64,000 nucleotides of DNA from Nodosilinea sp. WJT8-NPBG4. GTDB lineage: Bacteria > Cyanobacteriota > Cyanobacteriia > Phormidesmidales > Phormidesmidaceae. The DNA is taken from positions 186,001-250,000 of the forward strand of contig JAHHHQ010000034.1 in assembly GCA_019359285.1 (NCBI GenBank), given 5' to 3'. Numbering within the stretch: the stretch's first letter is position 1; every line of letters begins with the position of its first letter. Shown here piece after piece: positions 37,101 through 45,391 of the stretch. Position numbers and translations under genes: made by a program. The notes beneath the pieces are model-generated. The model searched no databases. It was not told where the DNA came from and saw only the letters and a list, made by a program, of their open reading frames with translations.

Positions 37101-37973
37101 ATGGCCGATAGAACTCAATATCTGTTGTCATTAGTGCAGCGCAGCGTCAAACCCTATATCGCGAACCCAAAAACGAAAGCGGTGATGGTCACAGGCTCAG
37201 TGGCAGAAGGGCAGTGCGATGAGTATTCAGACTGCGATGTGATGCTGTATTACGATGAGCTGCCCACCGAAGAAGAGTTGACTCTGGCAAGGCAACACAA
37301 TCAGGGTGCAGAACTAATGGAGTGGCTGGGCGATCGCCAGTCGGGTGCGTTTGGTGAAACCTTTCGAATGCAGGGGGTTGAATGCCAGTTTGCCCATACT
37401 GCGATCGCCCAGTGGGAAGCAGAAATGGCCACCGTACTGGAGAAATTTGAGATTCAACCCGGCATCATGAAAATGCTGCACGGCACCTTGATCGGCATGC
37501 CGCTCCACGGAGAAGCCCTCATTCGGCAGTGGCAAGTCAATATCGCCAAGTATTCCGACCAGCTCGCCCAAGCCATGGTGGAGCACCATCTCAAATTTTT
37601 TGCCCTTTGGGGCATGCAGCCAAAGCTGGCTCGGCGCGATGCCACCCTCTGGTACTACCAAATTCTGGTCGAGTCCGTCCAAAATATTCTCGGTGTGCTG
37701 TCGGGCTTGAATCGGCTGTACTTCTCAACGTTTCAATTCAAGCGTATGGGCACCTTGATCGAGCAAATGGAGATTGCCCCTCAAAATCTTGCGCTACGGC
37801 TGGAAGATTTGTTTTACCAAGAGGCCGCGATCGCAGCGCTTCACCTGGAAGCCTTGGTACAGGAAACCGTAGCGCTAGTCGAGACTCACATGCCCCAGGT
37901 AAACACGGCCTTCGCCAAGCGGCATCTAGGGTGGAGACAGCAGCCATGGCAAATTATGTCAGCCAATCAGTAA
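37101..37973 (+). CDS. Nucleotidyltransferase-fold protein
   Basis: The 290-residue protein carries the polymerase-beta type nucleotidyltransferase signature near the start: TGSVAEGQCDEYSDCDVMLYY region, with the GS pair and the two catalytic aspartates spaced as in MNT enzymes. The rest is helical and may be a substrate or partner-binding domain like that of kanamycin nucleotidyltransferase or DUF4037 proteins. Such proteins modify small molecules or act in toxin-antitoxin pairs, but no HEPN partner is adjacent. The gene converges on the hydroxylase/SDR gene. Confidence 0.72.
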   Translation: MADRTQYLLSLVQRSVKPYIANPKTKAVMVTGSVAEGQCDEYSDCDVMLYYDELPTEEELTLARQHNQGAELMEWLGDRQSGAFGETFRMQGVECQFAHTAIAQWEAEMATVLEKFEIQPGIMKMLHGTLIGMPLHGEALIRQWQVNIAKYSDQLAQAMVEHHLKFFALWGMQPKLARRDATLWYYQILVESVQNILGVLSGLNRLYFSTFQFKRMGTLIEQMEIAPQNLALRLEDLFYQEAAIAALHLEALVQETVALVETHMPQVNTAFAKRHLGWRQQPWQIMSANQ

Positions 37974-37999
37974 CTCAGGCATGGTGGCTCCTCTAGCCG

Positions 38000-39184
38000 T
38001 CAGCTTTTGCTGGAGCGAGTAAAGAGCCTGAAGTAGAGCCCCTGACTCAATTCTTTGATTGGAAACAATAGGTAGGTCAACGGGTTGATGGTGACGATGA
38101 TGTTGCGCACGTTGCGCTTGGCTAAGGCCACTACCGCCCAGGCTGTCCAGTCGGCAGACATCACCCCGATTGGGTTGAGGTTGCTCTTAAACGGCCCTAG
38201 AACCACCTTGCGCACGACGCAAGGTGCATCGAGCCTTCGCAGACTAACCAGGTCGCCCATCAGGCGCTTAGAGAGTTCGTACAGCGGGCTAAAGGCCGGG
38301 TTTACCTCGGCTTCGGAGGTGTTGACCCAAACTTCCTTGGTCGCCCGCTGGGGCGAAGTCTCAACGGTGCTGAAGAAGATTTCCATCAGCCGCCAGCCAG
38401 AGAGGGCGTTAGCTTCCAGGGAGGTTTGAATGGCCTCTGAGGTGCGATCGCCGTGCACATTCAGCCCGTGGTTCAAAACCAAAATATCCACCTTCTTAAG
38501 TGCCTCGCGCAGGTCGGCTTCAGCGCCAGGTTGCCACTGCCAGCAGGGAATGCCCTCCTCAAAGGTGGCGTTGGCAGAGGTCGTCAGGGCAATGGGCCGG
38601 GCTTTCTGACGAACGAGTTCGTTGAGCAGAGCGCGGCCCAGGGTGCCCGACGCGCCAGTAACCGCTACAGTTTTGCCCTTGAGAGAAACAGCAGTGCCCA
38701 TTAGCTTGTCCAGACCGGTAAAGTAGCCGGCGAAGTAGGCGTTGGTGTCGTCGAAGTGGTGCCGCCAGTGATAGGTGCGGTTGACTCGCCAGTTGCCAGG
38801 AATCGTGGTGAGTTCGCCGGGTTCGTGGGTGAGGTCGGTGGTGAGCAGCCAGCCCTGCGAACGCGCGATCGCCGCCAGCAAAAATCCCAGCCCATACAGT
38901 GACCCTAGCCACAGCCCAGAGATACCAGTAGAAATCGCCAGACCCGCCAGTGCGCCAACCATGACAATGGCTTCGGGGGTGTCGTTGTAGAGCTGAGCCT
39001 GGCGATAGAGGTCGGGGCTAACGGGGCTAAAGTCTTTTTTATAGGCCCGATGATGCCAGTTGTGGAGGCGCATGAGGGGCGGCCAGTAGTGGCTGACCAC
39101 ATGATAAATATCGCGCACCGCCTCTGCTATTAGGATCGCGATCGCGCCCCACAATCCCTGCCAAATTACCGTTTCAAGCGGCAT
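38000..39184 (-). CDS. Fusion of a fatty-acid-hydroxylase-like membrane domain and an SDR
   Basis: This 394-residue protein has two parts. The N-terminal half (about 1-165) is membrane-embedded and has histidine clusters, HNWHHR and YHWRHHFDD, like the di-iron fatty acid hydroxylase/sterol desaturase superfamily. The C-terminal half (about 170-394) is a short-chain dehydrogenase with TGASGTLGRAL and a NHG-type motif; its active site reads YELSKRLMG. Cyanobacterial proteins of this make-up are annotated as bifunctional sterol desaturase/short chain dehydrogenase, with no proven substrate. Lipid or carotenoid oxidation is possible. ATG at 39184 is preferred to GTG at 39196. Confidence 0.8.
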   Translation of the reverse strand: MPLETVIWQGLWGAIAILIAEAVRDIYHVVSHYWPPLMRLHNWHHRAYKKDFSPVSPDLYRQAQLYNDTPEAIVMVGALAGLAISTGISGLWLGSLYGLGFLLAAIARSQGWLLTTDLTHEPGELTTIPGNWRVNRTYHWRHHFDDTNAYFAGYFTGLDKLMGTAVSLKGKTVAVTGASGTLGRALLNELVRQKARPIALTTSANATFEEGIPCWQWQPGAEADLREALKKVDILVLNHGLNVHGDRTSEAIQTSLEANALSGWRLMEIFFSTVETSPQRATKEVWVNTSEAEVNPAFSPLYELSKRLMGDLVSLRRLDAPCVVRKVVLGPFKSNLNPIGVMSADWTAWAVVALAKRNVRNIIVTINPLTYLLFPIKELSQGLYFRLFTRSSKS

Positions 39185-39249
39185 ACAAAATCCCACACCA
39201 CATCGAGCAATTCACATTCTGACACGACTTGCTGCGGGGTGCAGGCCCC

Positions 39250-39299
39250 TGAGCAATAGCGAAGCCCAGAGGCTACCCTCCGGGCTTCGCTATTGCTCA
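39250..39299. terminator. Perfect 18-bp stem-loop after the proline-rich protein gene
   Basis: TGAGCAATAGCGAAGCCC (39250-39267) and its exact complement (39282-39299) enclose a 14-base loop. It begins 17 bases after the stop of the minus-strand gene at 39316. No T-run follows on the minus strand, so it may act as a 3'-end stabiliser or RNase site rather than a classical terminator. The arms are unusually long and perfect. Confidence 0.65.
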
Positions 39300-39315
39300 A
39301 GATTTAATTAAGCCG

Positions 39316-40353
39316 CTAAGCCGCAGGCTCTTCGGCTGTAGCCGTCGGAGCACCGACTGGGCGCGATACCTCAATGCCGTTTTCTTCTAGCACCACCACC
39401 GGATCGCTACCGCGCATGTCAATGCGCTTGACCAGAACCTGACCATTAGAAACTCGCTGACCTGCTTTGACATACTGACTACCAGCCGAGGTTTGTACCA
39501 CAGCAAAATTTTCGTTGCCGATAGTCATTACACCAGTTACCAGCACGGCTTCCGCCAATGCAGGCTTCGGGAGTTGGGGCAGAGGTGCCAACGGCGGCGG
39601 GGTTGTTGGGCGCCCAGCACCACCGTTGCCCGGAGCGGCCCCTGACCCACCCGATGTTGTGCCACCAGTGCCACCCGTCCTAGCCACAGGGGTCCCACCA
39701 GTAGCACCAGCCCCACCACCTGTCCTAGCCACAGGGGTCCCACCAGTAGCACCAGCCCCACCACCTGCCCTGCCACCAGTAGCACCAGGCGTAGCTGCGC
39801 CGCGTGCACCTCCTACTGGGGCTGGTGGAGCAATCACCCGGGGCGGCGGTGGGGGAATGGGTACTATGGCGAAGGGATCGGTACGGCTATTGTTAATTTG
39901 CTGAAGGCGCTCGTTGGGGTCTGTAGACTGAATCAAATCAGCCCGAGCAATGGGAGAGAACTGAGGTGCGATGGGCACCAGAGGCTCGGCAAAGTTTTCT
40001 TGGGTAGCCACCGGCTCGTCAGGTACTGGCACCGACTCCACCGGAACTTCTTCAGCGGGAATGCTCTCTTCGGCAGGGGCACCGGCTTGCTGGGCTTGCT
40101 GGGCACGAAACCCGCCCAGGAAAGGAAGCGACGCCAGCATGGACAACAACCCACCTAAAAATATCAATGAGCTATTGCGGGCCCACTTGCGGCTTCGAAA
40201 TTTGGCCCAAAAGACCAACAGGGGGATAAGAAGGATCGACAGTAAACCCCAAACGGGGCTGACCCTGAACGCGTCTATTACACCAATGACGCTGCCCACG
40301 ACAGCTAGCAAAACGCCGAGAATAAATAAGACTAAAAACGCGATCGCCCCCAT
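39316..40353 (-). CDS. Membrane protein with Pro/Gly-rich linker and PilP/GspC-like C-terminal domain
   Basis: The 345-residue protein has two N-terminal helices (about 3-27 and 34-52, then 62-80), a long low-complexity region rich in Pro, Gly, Ala and Thr (about 85-265) and a compact beta-rich C-terminal domain (about 270-335, AVLVTGVMTIGNENFAVVQ, then VKAGQRVSNGQVLVKRI). The last domain recalls PilP/GspC periplasmic domains that bind secretins in type IV pili and type II secretion; this is inference from pattern only. sigF, whose orthologues control pilus genes in Synechocystis, is the next gene upstream on the same strand. Confidence 0.6.
   Translation of the reverse strand: MGAIAFLVLFILGVLLAVVGSVIGVIDAFRVSPVWGLLSILLIPLLVFWAKFRSRKWARNSSLIFLGGLLSMLASLPFLGGFRAQQAQQAGAPAEESIPAEEVPVESVPVPDEPVATQENFAEPLVPIAPQFSPIARADLIQSTDPNERLQQINNSRTDPFAIVPIPPPPPRVIAPPAPVGGARGAATPGATGGRAGGGAGATGGTPVARTGGGAGATGGTPVARTGGTGGTTSGGSGAAPGNGGAGRPTTPPPLAPLPQLPKPALAEAVLVTGVMTIGNENFAVVQTSAGSQYVKAGQRVSNGQVLVKRIDMRGSDPVVVLEENGIEVSRPVGAPTATAEEPAA
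39679..39767 (-). repeat. 45-bp tandem repeat, two identical copies
   Basis: Units starting at 39679 and 39724 are identical over about 44 bases and encode a 15-residue Gly/Ala/Thr-rich repeat (GGGAGATGGTPVART) in the linker of the PilP-like protein. Part of a third, shorter unit follows. DNA-level identity indicates recent duplication. Confidence 0.85.
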
Positions 40354-40422
40354 GGCTGAGCCTCCTTGCTTCCTGAGCCGATGTTCCTAAACGATAGCTC
40401 AATTCCGAGGATGCAGAGCGTT

Positions 40423-41202
40423 TTAGGCGGTTTCATCTTCGTTAGACACCATAAGCACCTGTAGATGCTTGAGCCCTTGCTTCACCCGGCGCGATACGGT
40501 GACGGCGCTAATCCCCATGCGCTCGGCAGTTTCTTTTTGGGTAAGGTCGTAGAGAAAGACAAATTCCAGCACTTCGCGGGTGCGATTCTCAAGCTGGTGC
40601 AGAGCCTGCTGGAGGCGAAGCTGATCTTCCTGGGCCAGCTGAAAGCTTCTGTATTTGAGGTCGGGCAGCAGGTCGCCTAGACAGCCTGATTCCTCATCTT
40701 GTACTGGGGCGTCAAGACTCAGCAGAGAGCGGTTGCGAGTGGCCAGCTTGACCTCTTGCCACTCGGCTATCGAGATATCGAGGGCAGCAGAAATTTCAGC
40801 ATCGTTGGGCAGACGGCCCAGGTCGGCTTGCAGTTGGCGAATGACACGGGACGACTGACTTTGCAGCGCCTGCCACCGCCGCGGGATGCGCATAGAGGTG
40901 CTTTTGTCGCGCAGGTAGTGCTGAATTTCGCCGCGAATGTAGGGAATTGCAAAGGAACTAAAGGCATAGCCCTTGCCCATGTCGAAGCGTTCAATGGCGC
41001 GAATCAGCCCCAGGCTGCCCACCTGCATGAGATCGTCAAAGGTTTCGTTAGATTGTTGCAGCCAACGGTAGGCCTCGCGCCGGACTAATCCAATGTTGAG
41101 CTGCACCAGCTGGTTGCGCAAATTGAGATCGGGATTGCTTTGATAGAGCCGCAGCAGTTCTAGGGTGCTGCCTGTAGCTTGAAATCGGGAAGTAGCGACC
41201 AT
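40423..41202 (-). CDS. sigF: Group 3 RNA polymerase sigma factor, SigF type
   Basis: This 259-residue sigma-70 family protein lacks regions 1.1 and 1.2, as group 3 factors do. Region 2 is clear (DDLMQVGSLGLIRAIERFD, then YAFSSFAIPYIRGEIQHYL), region 3 follows, and region 4 has the helix-turn-helix LTQKETAERMGISAVTVSRR. It matches cyanobacterial SigF, which in Synechocystis drives type IV pilus and motility genes and surface properties. The downstream gene encodes a PilP-like protein. No anti-sigma factor is adjacent. Confidence 0.9.
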   Translation of the reverse strand: MVATSRFQATGSTLELLRLYQSNPDLNLRNQLVQLNIGLVRREAYRWLQQSNETFDDLMQVGSLGLIRAIERFDMGKGYAFSSFAIPYIRGEIQHYLRDKSTSMRIPRRWQALQSQSSRVIRQLQADLGRLPNDAEISAALDISIAEWQEVKLATRNRSLLSLDAPVQDEESGCLGDLLPDLKYRSFQLAQEDQLRLQQALHQLENRTREVLEFVFLYDLTQKETAERMGISAVTVSRRVKQGLKHLQVLMVSNEDETA

Positions 41203-41887
41203 GGCGATCTCAGGAAGTGGTGAATCCAGTTGGGTAAACCGAGAACTATGCTGCCTGACGGTGGGGCCCTAAACGGTAGCAAAGGTAGTTGGGGGCTAGG
41301 CGGCAAAGAAAACCTTGCTACTCTCGCCCGGCTGCTCTCTGTTAACGACAAGGCAGTGCATCACAGGATCGTGTGCTCGTGATATAAGCCTAAGGGCCGA
41401 CGGAAGCGACCACAATGGCGTAACTACGGATACCTATGGACTCGCCTCATTAGTATAGGAGCTGATGATTCTGTTCTAAAGTCTCCCTGCTTGGACGCTT
41501 CTTCCCAGGGCCCTAATGGGCTGATTTGGGGTGCTACTCTGAATTTTGTGGATTGCCGAGCCTTGCACCTTAAGGGGTTTGGCCTCGTTTACATAATTTC
41601 TACGGCTCTGTAAATTTTTGGCGAAGTCTGCCGATTCCTACGGAGGTGGCCGAGCGTGCCTGGCTCTTGATTGAAATTAAGTCTTTAACTTCTGCTTGGG
41701 TGACTAGAACAAAGACCCGTATTTTCCCTGGGGCGGGTCTCGAACCGTTACATAAGTTACAGAGTCAATGCTTAGGTTCAGTGCAGCGATGCCTTTCTCA
41801 CCCCAAATTCATCTAGGGCTAGAAAGGCAATGCCAAAATGGGTTTTAGGCTGCCGATCGCCAGTTTGTAATCCTAGGGCTCACCGCT
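41203..41887. other. Long divergent intergenic region (sigF / msrP)
   Basis: The 685 bases hold no believable gene. They must contain the sigF promoter on the minus strand (a TATATC-like box near 41381) and the msrP promoter. An AGACCCG/CGGGTCT stem (41713-41740) and a stretch resembling the 5' half of a serine tRNA (41641-41680) are the only structures I could pick out. Confidence 0.4.
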
Positions 41888-42877
41888 ATGGTTTTCTTTC
41901 GGTCTCGCCCCAGTTGGCAGCTGCCAGAGTCTCGAGTGACGGCTGAGGGGGTATTTTGGCAGCGACGACGGTTTATGAAGTCTCTGATTGGGGCCGGAGT
42001 AGGGTTTGCGGCTGCTTCGGCGGGAGGCTGTCGGCGATCGCCGGTTATGGACGCAGACCTAGCAAATACCCTGGGAGAACCCCTGCGCGGGGCAAGGCCC
42101 AACAGTGCCTTTGCCGATGCTGGACGAGAGCCAACGCCGCAAATGTACGCCAGCCGCTACAACAATTTCTACGAGTTTGGCGGTAGCAAAGATATCTGGG
42201 CGAGCGCCCAGGCCCTGCCGACGGACCCATGGAGCTTAGAGGTGACAGGGCTAGTAAAAAATCCTCAAACCTTTAGCTTAGATGACTTAACCCAGCGCTT
42301 TGCCCTAGAGGAGCGCATCTACCGGTTTCGCTGTGTAGAAGCCTGGGCGATGGTGGTGCCCTGGATTGGTTTCCCTATGCGATCGCTGATGGCGGCAGTG
42401 GAGCCAACCTCAGGGGCTAGGTACGTCCGGTTTACCTCCTACTATGACGCGGCGGTGTGCCCAGGGCCCAGCCTGGGCTTTGCCCGCAATCTGCCCTGGC
42501 CCTATACCGAGGGGCTGACCGTGGAGGAAATGGCCAATGACCTGGCCTTTTTTGCGGTGGGCGTGTATGGGCATCGGTTGCCGAAACAACACGGTGCCCC
42601 GATCCGCATGGTGGTGCCCTGGAAGTATGGCTTTAAGGGGGCTAAATCGATTGTCAAAATTGAGTTTGTAGCCGAGCAGCCCGCCACCTACTGGAATACG
42701 CTGGCCCCCGATGAGTATAAGTTTGAGGCCAATGTAGAGCCCAATGTGCCTCACCCCCGCTGGTCGCAGGCTAAAGAGCGGTTGATTGGAAAATCTACAG
42801 CGATGTTTTCCTGGGAGCAGCAGCCCACGGTGATCTACAACGGCTATGGGGAGTATGTGGCAGGGCTGTATGGGTAG
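41888..42877 (+). CDS. msrP: Protein-methionine-sulfoxide reductase catalytic subunit (YedY-type)
   Basis: This periplasmic molybdopterin enzyme repairs oxidised methionines in exported proteins. The N-terminus carries a twin-arginine signal (RRRFMKSLIGAGVGFAAAS at about 26-44). The sulfite oxidase-like fold follows, with the molybdenum ligand C149 in YRFRCVEAW and the conserved VVPWKYGFKGAKS region. Length, 329 residues, fits MsrP. The haem-binding partner MsrQ is not adjacent. It ends four bases from the convergent cobW-like gene. Mo cofactor gene mobA occurs at 57.8 kb. Confidence 0.93.
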   Translation: MVFFRSRPSWQLPESRVTAEGVFWQRRRFMKSLIGAGVGFAAASAGGCRRSPVMDADLANTLGEPLRGARPNSAFADAGREPTPQMYASRYNNFYEFGGSKDIWASAQALPTDPWSLEVTGLVKNPQTFSLDDLTQRFALEERIYRFRCVEAWAMVVPWIGFPMRSLMAAVEPTSGARYVRFTSYYDAAVCPGPSLGFARNLPWPYTEGLTVEEMANDLAFFAVGVYGHRLPKQHGAPIRMVVPWKYGFKGAKSIVKIEFVAEQPATYWNTLAPDEYKFEANVEPNVPHPRWSQAKERLIGKSTAMFSWEQQPTVIYNGYGEYVAGLYG

Positions 42878-42881
42878 AGGG

Positions 42882-43937
42882 CTAGGCGGTGATCGCCGCC
42901 CGAATCACCTCTTTATCCAAATCCTTACCAATCACTACCAGTCGCGTTTGGCGAGGCTCGCTAGGTTGCCAAGCCCGGTCAAAAAAGGAGTCAAACCGCT
43001 GGCCCACGCCGTGAACTACCAAGCGCATGGCTTTGTTGGGCACATCCACGAAGCCTTTGATACGGTAGATTTCGTGGTTAGCAGCAAGGATTTCTAACCG
43101 CTTGACCAAAGCCTTTGGTTCAAAACTTTGATCGAGCACGATGGGGACAGCGACGATGTCGTCGTCATGGTCGTGATCATGCTCATGGTCGTGGTGGCTA
43201 GGGCGGCTGTCGAGGTTGTCTTCGACGGCGGCGTTAAAGCCCAGCAGTAGGTCGGGGCTGATGGGGTTGCTGCCCTCGCCCCCGGCTAGGCTCAGTACTT
43301 TGACGGGGTGAGGCAGCTGCTGGGTGAGCCAGGTTTCGATGCGGGTGCGATCGCCTGCGCTCACCTTATCTACCTTGGTCAACAGCACCAGGTCGGCGCA
43401 GTTGAGCTGGTCTTCAAACAGTTCTTCGAGGGGTGTTTCGTGGTCGAGGCTCTCGTCGGCCTGGCGCTGAGCCTCCAGAGCGGGTAGGTCGCCCACCAGG
43501 TCGCCTGCGGCTAGGGCTTCGCAGTCAACCAGGGTAATGACGCTGTCAACGGTGGCGGCAGTGCGAATTTCGGGCCAGCGAAAGGCCTGCACCAGGGGCT
43601 TGGGCAGGGCGAGACCAGAGGTTTCGATCACAATGCAGTCGATCTGGTCGCGGCGAGTCATGAGCTGCTGCATAGTAGGCAAAAACTCCTCCTGCACGGT
43701 GCAGCAGAGGCAGCCGTTGGTGAGCTCGAGAATGTTGGTTTCTGGGGCGATCGCTTCCCCATCTTCGTCACACACCTGGCAGCTGCGCAGCAGGTCGCCG
43801 TCGATGCCGACTTCGCCAAACTCGTTAACCAGCACAGCAATGCGCCGACCCTCGGGGTTTTGCAGCAGCTGGCGAATTAGGGTGGTTTTGCCAGCCCCCA
43901 AGAAGCCGGTAATGATAGTGACTGGAATTTTATGCAT
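42882..43937 (-). CDS. cobW: CobW-like GTPase metallochaperone (COG0523)
   Basis: This 351-residue P-loop GTPase loads metals into target enzymes. Walker A is TGFLGAGKTTL, the metal-binding motif is GCLCC (TNGCLCCTVQEEF), the switch region has ETSGLALP and the base-specificity motif is TKVDK. A histidine/aspartate-rich stretch (HHDHEHDHDHDDD) in the middle could bind zinc, nickel or cobalt. The C-terminal CobW_C domain contains RIKGFVDV. The VCDEDGEAI segment resembles CobW proper, tied to cobalamin synthesis; zinc-linked paralogues cannot be excluded. The start may be ATG 43937 or GTG 43946. Confidence 0.88.
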   Translation of the reverse strand: MHKIPVTIITGFLGAGKTTLIRQLLQNPEGRRIAVLVNEFGEVGIDGDLLRSCQVCDEDGEAIAPETNILELTNGCLCCTVQEEFLPTMQQLMTRRDQIDCIVIETSGLALPKPLVQAFRWPEIRTAATVDSVITLVDCEALAAGDLVGDLPALEAQRQADESLDHETPLEELFEDQLNCADLVLLTKVDKVSAGDRTRIETWLTQQLPHPVKVLSLAGGEGSNPISPDLLLGFNAAVEDNLDSRPSHHDHEHDHDHDDDIVAVPIVLDQSFEPKALVKRLEILAANHEIYRIKGFVDVPNKAMRLVVHGVGQRFDSFFDRAWQPSEPRQTRLVVIGKDLDKEVIRAAITA

Positions 43938-44025
43938 AGCCTTCACATTGCGCTGACCCTCAACCTATCACGGCGACAGCCGGGGAGAGAGAACAACTTC
44001 TATTGCGACTCAGCGGTGAAGTAGA

Positions 44026-44460
44026 TTATTCGGCATCCCCCACTTGAGCCTCGTCTACCTCGCCAAAGATAGCGCTGGGGTGACAGTAATACTTAAACTC
44101 CAGCAGGTTAAAAAATGGATCCTGCAAAAAAAAGGTGCGATGTTCTAAGACATTGCCCACAAAGCGCCGCTTTTCGCCCTGGTAGAAATTGAGTTGCTTA
44201 TCCTTGGCCCGGTGCAGCAGGGCTTCCCAATCGGTCTCGGCCAAAAACACTAGGCCAAAGTGGCGGGGATAAATTCCCTTTTGCGGGGCTAAGTTGGCGG
44301 TGGTGTGGGCCACGAGCTGATGGCCGCAGAGGTTGAGAATGAGGGAGTTGGCCGTTTCTCGTCCTGACTTACAGCCCAGCCCGGTGACGTAAAAGTCCTT
44401 TGCTGTGGAAATATCGGCCACAGGAAAAGCAAGGTGAAATAGAACGGCAGCAGAGTCCAT
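44026..44460 (-). CDS. VOC (glyoxalase/dioxygenase) family protein
   Basis: The 144-residue single-domain protein of the vicinal oxygen chelate fold starts with FHLAFPVADISTAKDFYVTGLGC, a typical first beta-alpha-beta half. Candidate metal ligands are His9 (FHLAF), His67 (YPRHFGLVF) and the Glu in FNLLEFKYY near the end. Similar cyanobacterial proteins are annotated as glyoxalase-like; the substrate is unknown. The gene stands alone between cobW and a hypothetical gene. Confidence 0.83.
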   Translation of the reverse strand: MDSAAVLFHLAFPVADISTAKDFYVTGLGCKSGRETANSLILNLCGHQLVAHTTANLAPQKGIYPRHFGLVFLAETDWEALLHRAKDKQLNFYQGEKRRFVGNVLEHRTFFLQDPFFNLLEFKYYCHPSAIFGEVDEAQVGDAE

Positions 44461-44543
44461 GGGGTTAGCGGTTGCGATTTGAGGTGATGGGCCGCGATCG
44501 CCCTAGTCTTAGGTCACAGCTGCGCCATTCGGTAGCGTAAAAC

Positions 44544-45188
44544 CTACGGCATCCCAGAAACGGAAACCGACTCGGCACGAGGAGCCGTGCCGGAATCGAT
44601 GGCATTGAGCAGGGCTTTGAGGGCAGTGTCTTCAGCTTGGCTAATTTGCTGGTCTAGCAGGGCAATGTGAATGGCCTTTGACAGCACAAAGGCGGCTACC
44701 TCCGGTCCGAGTTGCTCCACTAAAAGAGCCATCGGCATGGGTATCTTTAGGGCTGTGTGAATGCCCGTCAGCAACGATTCTTCCATGCCCATGGACACTA
44801 GTCTGGGGCGCAGAGCGGGCCAGTCTGCGAGGGGGTCTTGTCCGCTGGCGTGGAGAATGGCGGCCAAGAGACGCTGCACCTTGCTCTGGTGGGCGGGGGG
44901 CATAGCGCTGTAGGCGAGGGTGTCAACGGCGGGGGCAGCGTTTACATCTCGGTTGAGGTTGCCGAGAATTTGCTGCCACTCAGCCTCTGTACACTGCTCC
45001 GGCTTGCCCACACAGAGCGATACCTGAATGCGGTTGCCGGTGGTTTGCAGCTGGGTCACCTCGGTGTGAATGCCCAAATAGCTTAGCCACTGCGATACCA
45101 TGCCCACCAGCTTGCTGCTGGCCGATTGGGCTTGGGCCAGCATTTGCACTTGGGTACGCACCAGGGGGCGAACAAGCTGTACAAGCAT
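44544..45188 (-). CDS. Conserved hypothetical protein, 214 aa
   Basis: Function not recognised. The protein is soluble and mainly helical, with no signal peptide. The first part (to about 90) is alpha/beta with SLCVGKPEQCTEAEWQQIL; the second part looks like a helical bundle (LLAAILHASGQDPLADW, then AFVLSKAIHIALLDQQISQAE). The helical half faintly resembles tellurite-resistance TerB-like bundles, but I would not claim it. The true start could be ATG 45188 or a later Met at residue 17. Confidence 0.6.
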   Translation of the reverse strand: MLVQLVRPLVRTQVQMLAQAQSASSKLVGMVSQWLSYLGIHTEVTQLQTTGNRIQVSLCVGKPEQCTEAEWQQILGNLNRDVNAAPAVDTLAYSAMPPAHQSKVQRLLAAILHASGQDPLADWPALRPRLVSMGMEESLLTGIHTALKIPMPMALLVEQLGPEVAAFVLSKAIHIALLDQQISQAEDTALKALLNAIDSGTAPRAESVSVSGMP

Positions 45189-45391
45189 GAAGCTTTCCTC
45201 GCGATCGCGTGATCTGAAGTCGCTTTGATCTTACACAACCCCCTGAACTGTAGTGGTAATGCAGTACGCCTTTGGGCGGTTAGCCAGAAAATCGGGGTTG
45301 TGGCCCCAGACCATAGTGCCCTAGGTCGAGAAATAGGGAGGGTAAGCCTCCTGCTTGGCCCAGGACAGCTGAGACGCTGCATCCTTGATGC

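Noticed and set aside
37529..37996. 155-aa frame overlapping the nucleotidyltransferase gene
   Set aside because: Out-of-frame overlap with a gene that has clear motifs; no start signal.
41725..41750. GGTTCGAGACC on the minus strand resembling a tRNA T-arm
   Set aside because: The flanking bases do not form the 5-bp stem and no tRNA body fits around it on that strand.
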